Positions 28,130-37,251 are shown, counted from the first letter of the stretch. The stretch: 64,000 nucleotides of DNA from Paracnuella aquatica (GCF_003332885.2 NZ_QOWJ01000010.1:1-64000); one strand, 5' to 3'. Made by a program: numbers and translations. Notes: generated from the sequence alone by a model not told the origin.

Positions 28130-29578
28130 ATGGCAAAAGAATTTTTGGAACATACCCTCAACATAAACCGGCGTAAGTTCTTGTCGAAATTGAGCCTGGG
28201 CATTGGCAGTGTAGCGCTGGGTTCGTTGCTGATTCCCGACCTGTTTAGCGGCAAGCCGGATGAAGAAGCGCTGATGGCAGGACTGCCGCATTTTGCACCC
28301 AAGGCCAAGCGCATTATATACCTGTTTCAAAACGGTGCGCCATCACAGCTTGACCTGTTTGATTACAAACCCAAATTGCAGGAAATGTTTGGGCAGGATT
28401 TGCCCGCTTCCATCCGCATGGGACAACGCCTTACCGGCATGACGGCTGAACAGGAAAAGTTTCCCCTGGCGGGCAGCATGTTCCAGTTCAATCAATACGG
28501 CGAGGCAAGGGCATGGATTAGCGAACTGCTGCCATACACCGCAAAAGTGGTGGACGACATTTGTATCATCAAAACCTTACATACCGAAGCCATCAACCAC
28601 GATCCTGCACTTACTTTTTTCCAGACCGGTGCACAGGTAGGCAACCGCCCCAGCATGGGTGCCTGGCTCAGTTACGGCTTGGGCAGTGAAAACAAAAATT
28701 TGCCTGCATACTGTGTGTTGCTATCGAAAGGAAAAGGCAACGGGCAGGGCGTTTATTCAAAGCTGTGGACCAATGGATTTTTAGACTCCGTGCACCAGGG
28801 TGTTCAATTCAGCAGTGGTGAAAACCCGGTGTTGTATTTGGGCAACCACGAAAGCATTTCCACCACAGACCGGCGGGCCATGCTGGACCACCTCGCGGCG
28901 TTGAACGAAGAAACATACAAGGAATTTGGCGACCCGGAAATTACCGCCAAAGTGCAGCAATATGAAATGGCGTATCGCATGCAAACCGCGGTGCCCGAGA
29001 TCACTGATTTAAGCAAAGAACCCGAAGACATCATCAAACTGTATGGCCCCGATTGCCTGGTGCCGGGCACTTATGCAGCCAACTGTTTGCTGGCGCGAAA
29101 GCTGTCGGAAAACGGTGTGCGGTTTGTGCAGTTGTATCACCAGGGCTGGGATGGTCATGGCAACCTGCCCGGTGAAATCAGGGGACAGTGCCTCGACACC
29201 GACCAGGCATCTGCGGCGCTTATTACTGATCTTAAACAACGCGGCATGCTCGACGAAACACTAGTGATCTGGGGCGGCGAATTTGGCCGCACCAACTACT
29301 GCCAGGGCCCGCTGGCAAAAGACAATTACGGCCGCGATCATCATCCGCGTTGCTTTACCGTGTGGATGGCTGGTGGCGGCGTGAAGCCGGGTGTGTATGG
29401 CGAGACCGATGAATTTGGATACAACATTGCCGAGAACGGTGTGCATGTACACGATTTTCACGCTACCATTTTACACCTGATGGGGCTCAACCACGAACAG
29501 CTTACGTTCAAACACCTGGGGCGCCGCTACCGCCTCACCGATGTTGCCGGCAACGTAGTAAAAGACATCATTGCATAA
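28130..29578 (+). CDS. DUF1501 exported protein
   Basis: 482 residues with a Tat-like signal (INRRKFLSKLSLGIGSVALG). The body is an alkaline-phosphatase/sulfatase-like fold: FQNGAPSQLDLFDYKP near the start, TLHTEAINHDPALTFFQTG in the middle, and GMLDETLVIWGGEFGRT with DNYGRDHHPRCFTVWMAGG at the metal-binding C-terminal part. The Asp and His ligands expected of the fold are visible, though catalysis is unproven. It follows the PSD1 gene by 2 bp, the standard arrangement. Confidence 0.9.
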   Translation: MAKEFLEHTLNINRRKFLSKLSLGIGSVALGSLLIPDLFSGKPDEEALMAGLPHFAPKAKRIIYLFQNGAPSQLDLFDYKPKLQEMFGQDLPASIRMGQRLTGMTAEQEKFPLAGSMFQFNQYGEARAWISELLPYTAKVVDDICIIKTLHTEAINHDPALTFFQTGAQVGNRPSMGAWLSYGLGSENKNLPAYCVLLSKGKGNGQGVYSKLWTNGFLDSVHQGVQFSSGENPVLYLGNHESISTTDRRAMLDHLAALNEETYKEFGDPEITAKVQQYEMAYRMQTAVPEITDLSKEPEDIIKLYGPDCLVPGTYAANCLLARKLSENGVRFVQLYHQGWDGHGNLPGEIRGQCLDTDQASAALITDLKQRGMLDETLVIWGGEFGRTNYCQGPLAKDNYGRDHHPRCFTVWMAGGGVKPGVYGETDEFGYNIAENGVHVHDFHATILHLMGLNHEQLTFKHLGRRYRLTDVAGNVVKDIIA

Positions 29579-29608
29579 ACCACCGCTTCCCTTTTTTCAC
29601 TTAAAAAA

Positions 29609-30643
29609 ATGTTCATGCACCGCCGCCATTTTATCAGAAACACTTCGTTGGGCATCACCGGTTTTTTGCTGCAGGCGCCGCTAAAAGCGCAAAGCGAAGT
29701 AGTGTTGGGCCACAACAACAAAAGGTATCGCATCAACACAAAATGGAGCAGTGCCGATGTATCTCGGTATCCGGTAAAAGATTGCCACGAAATGGTGCAG
29801 GATGCAAAGGGCCGCATTATTTTATTGACCAACGAAACAAAAAACAATGTGCTCATTTATGATAAAGGCGGAAAATTATTAAGCAGTTGGGGCACCGAAT
29901 ATCCCGGCGCACATGGCCTTACTTTATTCAATGAAAATGGCACTGATGTTTTATTCATTTGCGACAACAACCGCCACCAGGTAATCAAAACCACGATGGA
30001 TGGCAAGGTGCTGCTGACACTGGATTATCCTAAAGAAACCGGCCAATACACAAAAGCCGAAGAATACGTACCTACGGAAACCGCCATTGCGCCTAATGGC
30101 GACATTTATGTAGTAGATGGTTATGGTAAAGACTTCGTGATACAATACAATGCAGCAGGCAAATACATCCGGCATTTTGGCGGCAGGGGTGAAGGCGATC
30201 AATACTTGCTCAATGCGCATGGTGTATGTGTGGATATGCGTAATGCCGCACAGCCCACGCTGATCGTTACCTCGCGGCAACAACATGCATTCAAACGGTA
30301 TACTTTGGACGGCCGGTACCTTAATACAGTGGCGCTGCCGGGTGCATGGGTTTGCCGCCCGGTTATCAGGGGCGATTACCTGTATGCGGCTGTGTTGCAA
30401 AGCAATGCAAATCCATGGAAGCAATCTGGTTTTGTAACCATTCTGGATAAAGACTTTAAAGTGGTTTCCAACTTAGGTGGCAACGAACCGGTGTACAACA
30501 ATGGAATGTTGCAGGAGTTGATGCAACAGGACAAAGTATTTCAATACCCGCATGATGTATGTATCGATGATGAAGAGAATATGTATGTAGCGCAATGGAA
30601 CTCGGGCAATATTTATCCTTATAAGCTTACTCCTGTTATTTGA
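29609..30643 (+). CDS. NHL/six-bladed beta-propeller exported protein
   Basis: 344 residues with a Tat-like signal (MHRRHFIRNTSLGITGFLLQ). Repeated propeller blades are visible: MVQDAKGRIILLTNE, LIYDKGGKLLSSWG, AIAPNGDIYVVDGYG, ATGKYIRHFGG-like segments and CIDDEENMYVAQWNSG. This is the pattern of NHL or peptidyl-alpha-hydroxyglycine lyase-like propellers. It lies 30 bp after the DUF1501 gene and is probably in the same operon. A sugar- or lactone-binding role would suit the context; no catalytic residues are identified. Confidence 0.82.
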   Translation: MFMHRRHFIRNTSLGITGFLLQAPLKAQSEVVLGHNNKRYRINTKWSSADVSRYPVKDCHEMVQDAKGRIILLTNETKNNVLIYDKGGKLLSSWGTEYPGAHGLTLFNENGTDVLFICDNNRHQVIKTTMDGKVLLTLDYPKETGQYTKAEEYVPTETAIAPNGDIYVVDGYGKDFVIQYNAAGKYIRHFGGRGEGDQYLLNAHGVCVDMRNAAQPTLIVTSRQQHAFKRYTLDGRYLNTVALPGAWVCRPVIRGDYLYAAVLQSNANPWKQSGFVTILDKDFKVVSNLGGNEPVYNNGMLQELMQQDKVFQYPHDVCIDDEENMYVAQWNSGNIYPYKLTPVI

Positions 30644-30686
30644 TTTGTATTGTTTTTGATGAATCTCTGAACCCTGCAAGTATTGC

Positions 30687-32837
30687 ATGATGCGCTGGAA
30701 AACGGTTTTGTTCAATATTGCTTTTGCACTCAATTGCCTGCTCTTTTTTTTGATCTTGCTGGAGCAGCAGTTGCAGGTGCCGCTTTGGTTGCAGGTGGCG
30801 GGCCGCATGCATCCACTGGTACTGCATTTTCCTATTGTATTGCTGGTGCTCACCATTTTTTGGGAACTGTTACCACATAGCGAACAAACCGGTGCAGCGG
30901 CCAAAACATACATCGGTGATGTGCTTCTTTTATCGACATCGTTGAGTGCGGCAATTACTTCGCTATTGGGCCTCTTTCTTTCGCGTGAAGAGGGGTATGC
31001 ACCTGATGTGCTGCTGTGGCATAAATGGGGTGGCGTTGCGCTGTCGCTGCTTACGTTGGTGTGGTACATGCTGCGCCGGCAGGTGCGCCAGGCAAAACCT
31101 CTTTTAGTTGTTATAACCGGTGCTGGCTTGGTTGCTATTTTAGTGACCGGCCACCAGGGTGCAAACATCACGCATGGCGACAATTTTTTGCTGGCGCCCA
31201 TGATGGCAGGAACAGGCCAGCCCGCAATTTTACTGGATGATGCAGTCGTATTTACCCACATGGTGCAGCCTATTTTGGAAACAAAATGCACGGGCTGCCA
31301 CAATGAGCAAAAAGCAAAAGGCAACCTGGTGATGACCACACAGGCTGCATTGCTCAAAGGCGGTAAAACCGGCCCGCTGTGGGATCGTAACGAACAGGAT
31401 TTTGGACTGATGTTTCGGCGTGTTCATTTGCCCCTGGAAAACAAAAAGCACATGCCGCCGAAAGGCAAGCCGCAGCTTACCGACGAAGAGTTAGCCATCA
31501 TTTATCATTGGGTAAAAAGGGGTGCCGATTTTAGCGCAAAAGTGGCGGACCTGCCTGCTACAGATACGTTGCGCATACTTGCCGGCTTTTTGTTTCAAAC
31601 CATTGAAACGGATCAATACAGTTTTGCTGCTGCCGACGAAACAAAAATCAAAAGCCTCAATACAAGTTACCGGGTGATCAGCCCACTCGCTGCGGCATCG
31701 CCGGCACTTGGTGTGGAGTTTTTTAGCGCAGCAAATTTTAATGCGAAGCACTTAAAAGAATTGTTGCCGATCAAAGAACAGGTGGTATCGCTAAACCTCA
31801 GTAAAATGCCCATCACGGATGCCGACCTGAAACTGGTGGGGCAATTCAAAAACCTGCGCAAACTGAACCTATCTTTTACACCCATTTCCGGTGCAGGTCT
31901 TGGTGCATTAAAAGATTTGACACAGTTAAAACAGCTTTCATTATCGGGCACACAAGTGGAATGGAATGAAGTGGCACCGTTGGCAGCATTGCCCAAATTA
32001 TCCCGCCTGTTTTTGTGGAACACACCCATTGGCAGTGCAGGTATTCAACAAGCTGCTGCACGATACCCGCAACTAAAAATGGAAGGCGGGTATACAGGTG
32101 ATACCGTGGTGCTAAAACTAAACCCGCCATTGCTGCAAAACGAAGCGCAGATTATATCGGAACCGGTGCCGCTGCAATTAAAACATTACATCAAAGGCAC
32201 CACCATTCGCTACACCACTGATGGTTCCATTCCCGATAGCCTGCATGCGCCCATATTTACCAGCGGCGCAATGATCAACCAAAGCATGACCATCAAAGCA
32301 AAGGCATTCAAGCAAGGCTGGATCAGCAGCGATGTGGTGGAACGAAGTTTTTACAAAGCCGGTTACAAACCCGATTCGGTACTGTTGGTACACCCGCCCA
32401 ACGAGCAGTATAAAGGCGATGGGGGCCGCACATTATTCGACGCCCAAAAAGGTGATCAAAACTTTCGCAGCGGTAAATGGTTGGGGTTTAAGGAACAACC
32501 ACTCACTGCGCAACTGTTGTTCAAACAACCGGTAACACTTTCATCAGTAGCTGTGAGCACCCTTGTTGATATTGGCTCTTACATTATGCCGCCGCAACAG
32601 CTTGAAGTGTGGGGCGGCAATCATCCTTCGAAGTTGCGGTTGTTGGGCAGGCTGCGTCCGCAACAGCCCCTAAAGGATACATCAGGCTACATGCAGGGGT
32701 ACGAGGTTTTGTTTGATGCGACGCCGGTAAGTGTAATAAAACTGGTGGCGGTGCCGGTAGGCAAATTGCCGGCATGGCATCGCGGCAAAGGCGATAAGGG
32801 TTGGGTGTTTGTGGATGAAGTTTTTTTAAACCGATAA
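30687..32837 (+). CDS. DUF2231 membrane / cytochrome c / leucine-rich repeat / chitobiase-like multidomain protein
   Basis: 716 residues, with the domains in an uncommon series. Residues 1-160 hold four or five membrane helices with MHPLVLHFPIVLLVLTI (DUF2231-like). Residues 180-290 are a planctomycete-type cytochrome c (Cys201, Cys204, His205 in CTGCH; MPPKGKPQLTDEE). Residues 360-475 are leucine-rich repeats (VVSLNLSKMPITDADL, LRKLNLSFTPISG, LKQLSLSGTQV). Residues 490-560 are an FN3-like chitobiase C-terminal domain (TTIRYTTDGSIPDS), and a beta-sandwich resembling carbohydrate-binding F5/8 modules ends the chain. It is the last gene of the PSD1/DUF1501/NHL cluster. I infer an inner-membrane electron-transfer hub with periplasmic glycan- or protein-binding parts. 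Confidence 0.85.
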   Translation: MMRWKTVLFNIAFALNCLLFFLILLEQQLQVPLWLQVAGRMHPLVLHFPIVLLVLTIFWELLPHSEQTGAAAKTYIGDVLLLSTSLSAAITSLLGLFLSREEGYAPDVLLWHKWGGVALSLLTLVWYMLRRQVRQAKPLLVVITGAGLVAILVTGHQGANITHGDNFLLAPMMAGTGQPAILLDDAVVFTHMVQPILETKCTGCHNEQKAKGNLVMTTQAALLKGGKTGPLWDRNEQDFGLMFRRVHLPLENKKHMPPKGKPQLTDEELAIIYHWVKRGADFSAKVADLPATDTLRILAGFLFQTIETDQYSFAAADETKIKSLNTSYRVISPLAAASPALGVEFFSAANFNAKHLKELLPIKEQVVSLNLSKMPITDADLKLVGQFKNLRKLNLSFTPISGAGLGALKDLTQLKQLSLSGTQVEWNEVAPLAALPKLSRLFLWNTPIGSAGIQQAAARYPQLKMEGGYTGDTVVLKLNPPLLQNEAQIISEPVPLQLKHYIKGTTIRYTTDGSIPDSLHAPIFTSGAMINQSMTIKAKAFKQGWISSDVVERSFYKAGYKPDSVLLVHPPNEQYKGDGGRTLFDAQKGDQNFRSGKWLGFKEQPLTAQLLFKQPVTLSSVAVSTLVDIGSYIMPPQQLEVWGGNHPSKLRLLGRLRPQQPLKDTSGYMQGYEVLFDATPVSVIKLVAVPVGKLPAWHRGKGDKGWVFVDEVFLNR

Positions 32838-32861
32838 AGTGCCTGGATTTAAATTGGCCTG

Positions 32862-34040
32862 TTAGCGCATGCTTGTTTTAAATGCATGGATCACATAGTC
32901 GGCAGGTTGATAAAGCAGCGTTTCATTGACCGATACAAATGAATGGTTTTGTTCGTCGGGCCGGGGCATTTTTATATTGAACTCCTTGTTGAGTTGCGCA
33001 TGCATTTTTGTGCCATCAATTGCTTTTGACAGGGCCAGCGAATAGATGTTGCTGCCGCCAGGCAATGGTGCTATTTTAATCCCAGAAATTTTATTCAACG
33101 CACCGGATATTTTACCCCAGGTTTCAATTGCTTTTTGCAGCCGTTCTTCAAAGCCTTCCAGCCGGTGCAGGGCCATCGCGGCATTGGTCCAGTTGCCGTA
33201 CATCGAGCCCCCATGCACTTTCATCAGGTGCGGCATTTTATCAATCACCTCTTTGCTGCCGCACAATACTGCTCCGGCGCTGGCGCCAAAATATTTATAC
33301 AGCGAAATATAAACCGTATCAAAATGTGCTGCATATTCCTTTACGGAAACACCCGTCCACGCTGCTGCCATAAAGATGCGTGCACCATCCAAGTGTAGCC
33401 TGATGTTTTTTGCACGACAATAGTCTGCAATCTTTTTGATCTCTGCCAGCGGAACGGTCTTGCCATTCGTTCGTCGCACCGGGTTTTCGATACTCACCGC
33501 ACCAATGCCTGTTTCAAAAACTTCCGCTTCTGCCAGCGCGTCAATGCTCTGCTGCAGTTGCTGTGCGGTAAAATAGGTTTCGCCGGGAGCCAGTGGCATC
33601 AGTCTTTTATAAAAAATGCTTTGTGCTGCATCGGCTTCATCGCGGTACACGTGGCTGGTGTCTTGCACAAACACTTTCGACTTGTCGCCACTCAATACCG
33701 AAAGCGCCAGTTGGTTGGCCATGGTGCCGCTGGGCATGAATATGGCTTTTTCTTTGCCGGTTATGGCTGCAAACTTGTTTTCCAACGCTGCTACTGCACC
33801 GCCAACGCCATACCGGTCCTGCTCAAATTTAGTTGCAGCAAATGCGTTTGATAGTTCAGCGATGTATGCTTCCGGGGCAAACATTTCGCCATCACCAAAA
33901 AGCTTGATGGCATGATTGCCTGGCGCTGCACCTGCATTCGTTGCATTATCGGCCGCCATGAGTTTGCCGGCAGGAAGCAGTGTTGGAAGCAACGCTATTG
34001 TTCCCCTTTTTAAAAAATTTCTTCTGCCAAGAAAAGCCAT
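32862..34040 (-). CDS. Threonine aldolase-like PLP enzyme carrying an export signal
   Basis: 392 residues. Residues 45-390 are a fold-type I PLP enzyme of the low-specificity threonine aldolase/beta-eliminating lyase family: SGTMANQ (104-110) for phosphate binding, HLDGAR with Asp218, and the Schiff-base lysine Lys249 in SLYKYFGASAGAVL. Unusually, the protein begins with a Tat-like signal (GRRNFLKRGTIALLPTLL). Tat export of a folded cofactor enzyme is chemically reasonable, but threonine aldolases are normally cytoplasmic. It stands alone, convergent with the preceding operon. The natural substrate is unknown. Confidence 0.85.
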   Translation of the reverse strand: MAFLGRRNFLKRGTIALLPTLLPAGKLMAADNATNAGAAPGNHAIKLFGDGEMFAPEAYIAELSNAFAATKFEQDRYGVGGAVAALENKFAAITGKEKAIFMPSGTMANQLALSVLSGDKSKVFVQDTSHVYRDEADAAQSIFYKRLMPLAPGETYFTAQQLQQSIDALAEAEVFETGIGAVSIENPVRRTNGKTVPLAEIKKIADYCRAKNIRLHLDGARIFMAAAWTGVSVKEYAAHFDTVYISLYKYFGASAGAVLCGSKEVIDKMPHLMKVHGGSMYGNWTNAAMALHRLEGFEERLQKAIETWGKISGALNKISGIKIAPLPGGSNIYSLALSKAIDGTKMHAQLNKEFNIKMPRPDEQNHSFVSVNETLLYQPADYVIHAFKTSMR

Positions 34041-34179
34041 GGACTAGAGTTTTATTGCAGTGAGCAAAGTGCAAGTTTAGTAAATCTGGTTTTGCAATAA
34101 AATGCATTAACAGCATTGCGTTCAAGCTATATTGGATCAATAAACTAAAGTACTGCAATTGCTCCTTTAGTCGCTAAGG

Positions 34180-34202
34180 TTTGCTGTTGGCCCAACAGCA
34201 AA
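34180..34202. repeat. Perfect 11-bp inverted repeat with 1-nt spacer
   Basis: TTTGCTGTTGG and CCAACAGCAAA flank one C in the 397-bp gap between the divergent aldolase and SnoaL-like genes. No T-tract follows on either strand, so an operator or attachment-type site is as likely as a terminator. Confidence 0.6.
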
Positions 34203-34393
34203 TGCTGTATGTTTTCAAGAATTTTTTGGCATGGTGGTGTACGGTATTTGCAGCAGGCGTTTTACACTTCAACTGCAAATGCCGGAAGCATTGATGATTT
34301 ATAAGCGCACTGGCTGTTTTAAAAGAAAAGCCCAATTCAATCATTTTTTTGCACGCCTTCCTATGTATTCCCAAAATTTCCAGTCCCACGCTA

Positions 34394-34425
34394 TTTTTAA
34401 ATTAAAAATATATTTAATTTAAAAA
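34394..34425. promoter_or_regulatory. A+T palindrome just upstream of the SnoaL-like gene
   Basis: TTTTTAAATTAAA and TTTAATTTAAAAA form a perfect 13-bp inverted repeat around AATATA, ending 12 bp before the ATG at 34438. Its position suits a regulator-binding site or an UP-like promoter element. The rest of 34041-34393 shows only the repeat at 34180-34202. Confidence 0.45.
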
Positions 34426-34437
34426 GCAAATGACGTT

Positions 34438-34887
34438 ATGACTTTTGCTCCAGCAACCAATACAACGACCAACATTGCAGATGAACGGGCCATCCAAAAT
34501 GTTTTGGACCAATTTATTGCTGCGTGGAATGCACATGATGCCACAATGTTTGCCAGTGTTTTTGCGGAAGATGTTGATTTTACCAACGTAAAAGGCGTAA
34601 GCCGGCATGGCCGTGCCGCATTCGCCGCATTTCATGAACCCATGTTTCAAACCGTTTGGGCCAGCTCCACCCAGCGCATTTCAAAAGTCAAGATTCGTTT
34701 TTTAAAACCGGACGTAGCTGCTGTAGATGCCTGGTGGGACCTTGATGGATTGAAAAAGCAGGATGGTTCGAATGCTCCACCGCGCAACGGCTTGCTTATG
34801 TTAATCATGACCAAGGAAAACGAAAAATGGGAGATCACGGTGATGCACAACATGGATCTGCCCGGGTCGGAAAGGCAGCAATGTTAA
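34438..34887 (+). CDS. SnoaL/SgcJ-like NTF2-fold protein
   Basis: 149 residues of the SgcJ/EcaC branch of the SnoaL superfamily: ERAIQNVLDQFIAAWNAHD at the start, then FAEDVDFTNVKG and a closing EITVMHNMDLP strand. Such small alpha+beta barrels bind or isomerise small molecules, and most are uncharacterised. An AraC regulator gene follows 30 bp downstream, so the two are probably co-transcribed. An A+T-rich palindrome sits immediately upstream. Confidence 0.85.
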   Translation: MTFAPATNTTTNIADERAIQNVLDQFIAAWNAHDATMFASVFAEDVDFTNVKGVSRHGRAAFAAFHEPMFQTVWASSTQRISKVKIRFLKPDVAAVDAWWDLDGLKKQDGSNAPPRNGLLMLIMTKENEKWEITVMHNMDLPGSERQQC

Positions 34888-34917
34888 GCCGCACAATACA
34901 GCATAAACCTTCTGGAA

Positions 34918-35742
34918 ATGATTGCAAAGGATTTTGCACCGTCACCGCATTTAAGGGAATACATCAGCCAATACCGGCTGCGGCATTTTGTTTTTGCAAA
35001 CGCAATCATTGCGCCGCCCAAACCATTTCCGCCACGGCCGGAGCAGTGTGTTGTTTTTTACCTGCGGGGCTCCGAAACCACGCATTATTTCAAGGACGGC
35101 ACTAAAGTAAAAAAGCCAAGGTCGGTTATTTCAGGGCAGTTTACGTATCGGTGCGATCGTGTGATCAACGATTCTGAAATACTCATGCTGATGGTCGATT
35201 TTCAGCCCGGCGCCCTGCACCGGCTTACCGGCATTCCATTCGTTGAACTGACCAATAAGGATTTTGATGCCGAAGATGTACTGCCTAAAATTAAGGGCCT
35301 GAATGACCGCTTGAGCGGCACCGATGCTTACCCCGAGATTGTGCAGCTGGTGGAACAGTTTTTTACCGAACTGGTGCAATCGTCAACGCCGGAATTGCTG
35401 CCTGTTGATCGTTTGCTCATCTCGTTAAAAGACGACCCTGACCACTCCATTGATTGGCTGGCACGCCATGCCTGCCTTTCGCCGCGCCAACTGGAACGAA
35501 AGCTCAATGAGCGGATTGGCATTGCGCCAAAAACCTATTTGCGCATTTCCCGCTTTGCCCAATCATATTGGCTGCATTTAAAAAAACCTTCCTTAAGCTG
35601 GTACCACATTGCAATGACCTGCGGCTACACCGATTACCAGCACCTGGTAAAAGATTACAAGGCATTTGCGCATGCCAATCCTATCGATTTTTTCAAGGAA
35701 GAACGCAATGCTCCGGGCCGCATCCTCGGGCTGACCAAATAA
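34918..35742 (+). CDS. AraC-family transcriptional regulator
   Basis: 274 residues. The N-terminal 150 residues are a cupin-like sensor of the DUF6597 type (LREYISQYRLRHFVF; MLMVDFQPGALHRLTG). The C-terminal 100 residues are the double HTH: SIDWLARHACLSPRQLERKL, then WYHIAMTCGYTDYQHLVKDY with the closing ANPIDFFKEE. It follows the SnoaL-like gene by 30 bp and may control it. The inducer is unknown. Confidence 0.92.
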   Translation: MIAKDFAPSPHLREYISQYRLRHFVFANAIIAPPKPFPPRPEQCVVFYLRGSETTHYFKDGTKVKKPRSVISGQFTYRCDRVINDSEILMLMVDFQPGALHRLTGIPFVELTNKDFDAEDVLPKIKGLNDRLSGTDAYPEIVQLVEQFFTELVQSSTPELLPVDRLLISLKDDPDHSIDWLARHACLSPRQLERKLNERIGIAPKTYLRISRFAQSYWLHLKKPSLSWYHIAMTCGYTDYQHLVKDYKAFAHANPIDFFKEERNAPGRILGLTK

Positions 35743-35847
35743 GTGGCGCTCCATGTGAGAATGTCGTTTTTATACCACTTCTATGCCCGATTGATTTTGA
35801 GCTTTACACTGGTTGCAACAGTTTTTTTCATCACCAAAACCAAATAC

Positions 35848-36384
35848 ATGAAAAAGCAATGCTCAGTGTTACTTGCCTTAATGGCCAGTTTCTATTTTTC
35901 CTCGTGCCAAAAAGAAGCAGCTGAAACGCAGCTATCTCCCAATGAAATGTTGTCCAGCAACGCCAGCAAAGGCAACAGCGGTATGGATAAAGGCGTACCG
36001 TTTAAAGGCACTTATACCAACACACACCAAACGTTGCAGCCGCCGCCTATGTTTCAGCAAAAGGTGACCGGAAAGGGAAACGCCACGCACCTCGGCGCCA
36101 GTAGTTTTGAAGCTATTACAAACGTAAAAGTCACTCCGCCGGCTCCGTTTGCTGTGAGTGGTACAAGAACACTAACCGCGGCAAACGGCGATCAATTGTT
36201 CACCAAGTTTACCGGCATCAGTACGCCGCTTTCACCCGGTGTTTCGAGGGCTAATTTGCACGACGTTATTACAGGTGGCACTGGCAGGTTTCAGGCTGCC
36301 AGCGGAAGCTTTGATGCCGTTGCGATCAGCGACCAGGTTACCGCTACGTTTGAAGTTACGTTCGACGGTTACATCAAATTTTGA
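35848..36384 (+). CDS. Small lipoprotein (hypothetical)
   Basis: 178 residues from ATG 35848, which gives a clean lipoprotein signal (MKKQCSVLLALMASFYFSSC, Cys20); an upstream start would place it mid-protein. The mature part is low in Cys and Trp and reads as one beta-barrel-like domain (KGTYTNTHQTL; GKGNATHLGASSFEAI; VITGGTGRFQAASGSF; ATFEVTFDGYIKF). The G-TGRFQAASGSF element with a closing strand resembles allene-oxide-cyclase-like or dirigent-type barrels, which is only a suggestion. A strong terminator follows. Confidence 0.75.
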   Translation: MKKQCSVLLALMASFYFSSCQKEAAETQLSPNEMLSSNASKGNSGMDKGVPFKGTYTNTHQTLQPPPMFQQKVTGKGNATHLGASSFEAITNVKVTPPAPFAVSGTRTLTAANGDQLFTKFTGISTPLSPGVSRANLHDVITGGTGRFQAASGSFDAVAISDQVTATFEVTFDGYIKF

Positions 36385-36392
36385 AGCTGCAG

Positions 36393-36440
36393 GCAGAATG
36401 GTTTGGGTGCTCGAATGGCGCCCCACCATTCTGCTTTTTA
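36393..36440 (+). terminator. Rho-independent terminator after the lipoprotein gene
   Basis: GCAGAATGGT (36393-36402) pairs with ACCATTCTGC (36425-36434), followed by TTTTTA. It starts 8 bp after the stop. Confidence 0.85.
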
Positions 36441-36480
36441 ATGTGCTGCGCAAATAGTTGTTTAACAAAAATTGTTTGCA

Positions 36481-37170
36481 ATGAAGGCTGGTTTGGCGCT
36501 TCCTTACGCCATATTGTTTATGAGTATAGCCTGCACCATTGTTGCGTGTACAAAAGGGGATGAGTTTTCCGATATCCGCAACAATTTGCCTCCCGTTGCC
36601 AATGCAGGCAGCGATGTGTCGATCCAGTTTCCGGTGGATAGTGCTGTGCTGGATGGCACTGCATCCTATGACCCGGACGGAACCATTCAAAAAATTTCCT
36701 GGCGTCAAATTGGTGGCAATGATGTGTTGGTGGTTGATGCGCATGCCGCAAAACATAAGGCCAGGAAATTTTCAATTGGTATGTACCAATTTGAATTAAC
36801 TGTTTGGGACAATAGCCTCCTGTCGGCACGGGATACGGTTACAACAACAATACTGCCGGCAGCGGGATCGGACCATTCGTTTTATGCTAAAAACCTGGAG
36901 TGGATATTTCCCTGGTACTCTTCACTTGAGGTGGCAGATATTGATGCCATTGTTCCGCCGGCAAGGCCATTTAAAGTGTTTATTCGGCGAGGTTTTAGTC
37001 CTGATTGGGTACTGGTGCCGCCATTATCAATTGACGCAAATAACAACATCTATGAATATTTTATTGAAACCCGGCCCGATGGCGCTGGTATGTACAATTA
37101 TGGCAGTTTGTATATTTTCTATTATGGACTAAATACCAGCGATGCGCCAACTGTGAAGATTGAGTTTTGA
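36481..37170 (+). CDS. PKD-domain lipoprotein (hypothetical)
   Basis: 229 residues from ATG 36481. The signal ends at a lipobox (TIVAC), so the mature protein is lipid-anchored. A PKD/Ig-like domain occupies about 35-130: PPVANAGSDVSIQFPVDSAV, GTASYDPDGTIQKISWRQIG, and YQFELTVWDNSLLSARDTVT. The C-terminal 100 residues are unassigned and rich in Tyr and Phe. Such lipoproteins are frequent in Bacteroidota and often take part in glycan or surface-protein binding. It lies between two terminators, so it is monocistronic. Confidence 0.82.
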   Translation: MKAGLALPYAILFMSIACTIVACTKGDEFSDIRNNLPPVANAGSDVSIQFPVDSAVLDGTASYDPDGTIQKISWRQIGGNDVLVVDAHAAKHKARKFSIGMYQFELTVWDNSLLSARDTVTTTILPAAGSDHSFYAKNLEWIFPWYSSLEVADIDAIVPPARPFKVFIRRGFSPDWVLVPPLSIDANNNIYEYFIETRPDGAGMYNYGSLYIFYYGLNTSDAPTVKIEF

Positions 37171-37251
37171 AGGTGGTTGGTCTTAATTCTTCACCAATTA
37201 GCATTTACATAAAAAACAGCCAACCCACCAGCCAACTGGTATAAATGAAAA

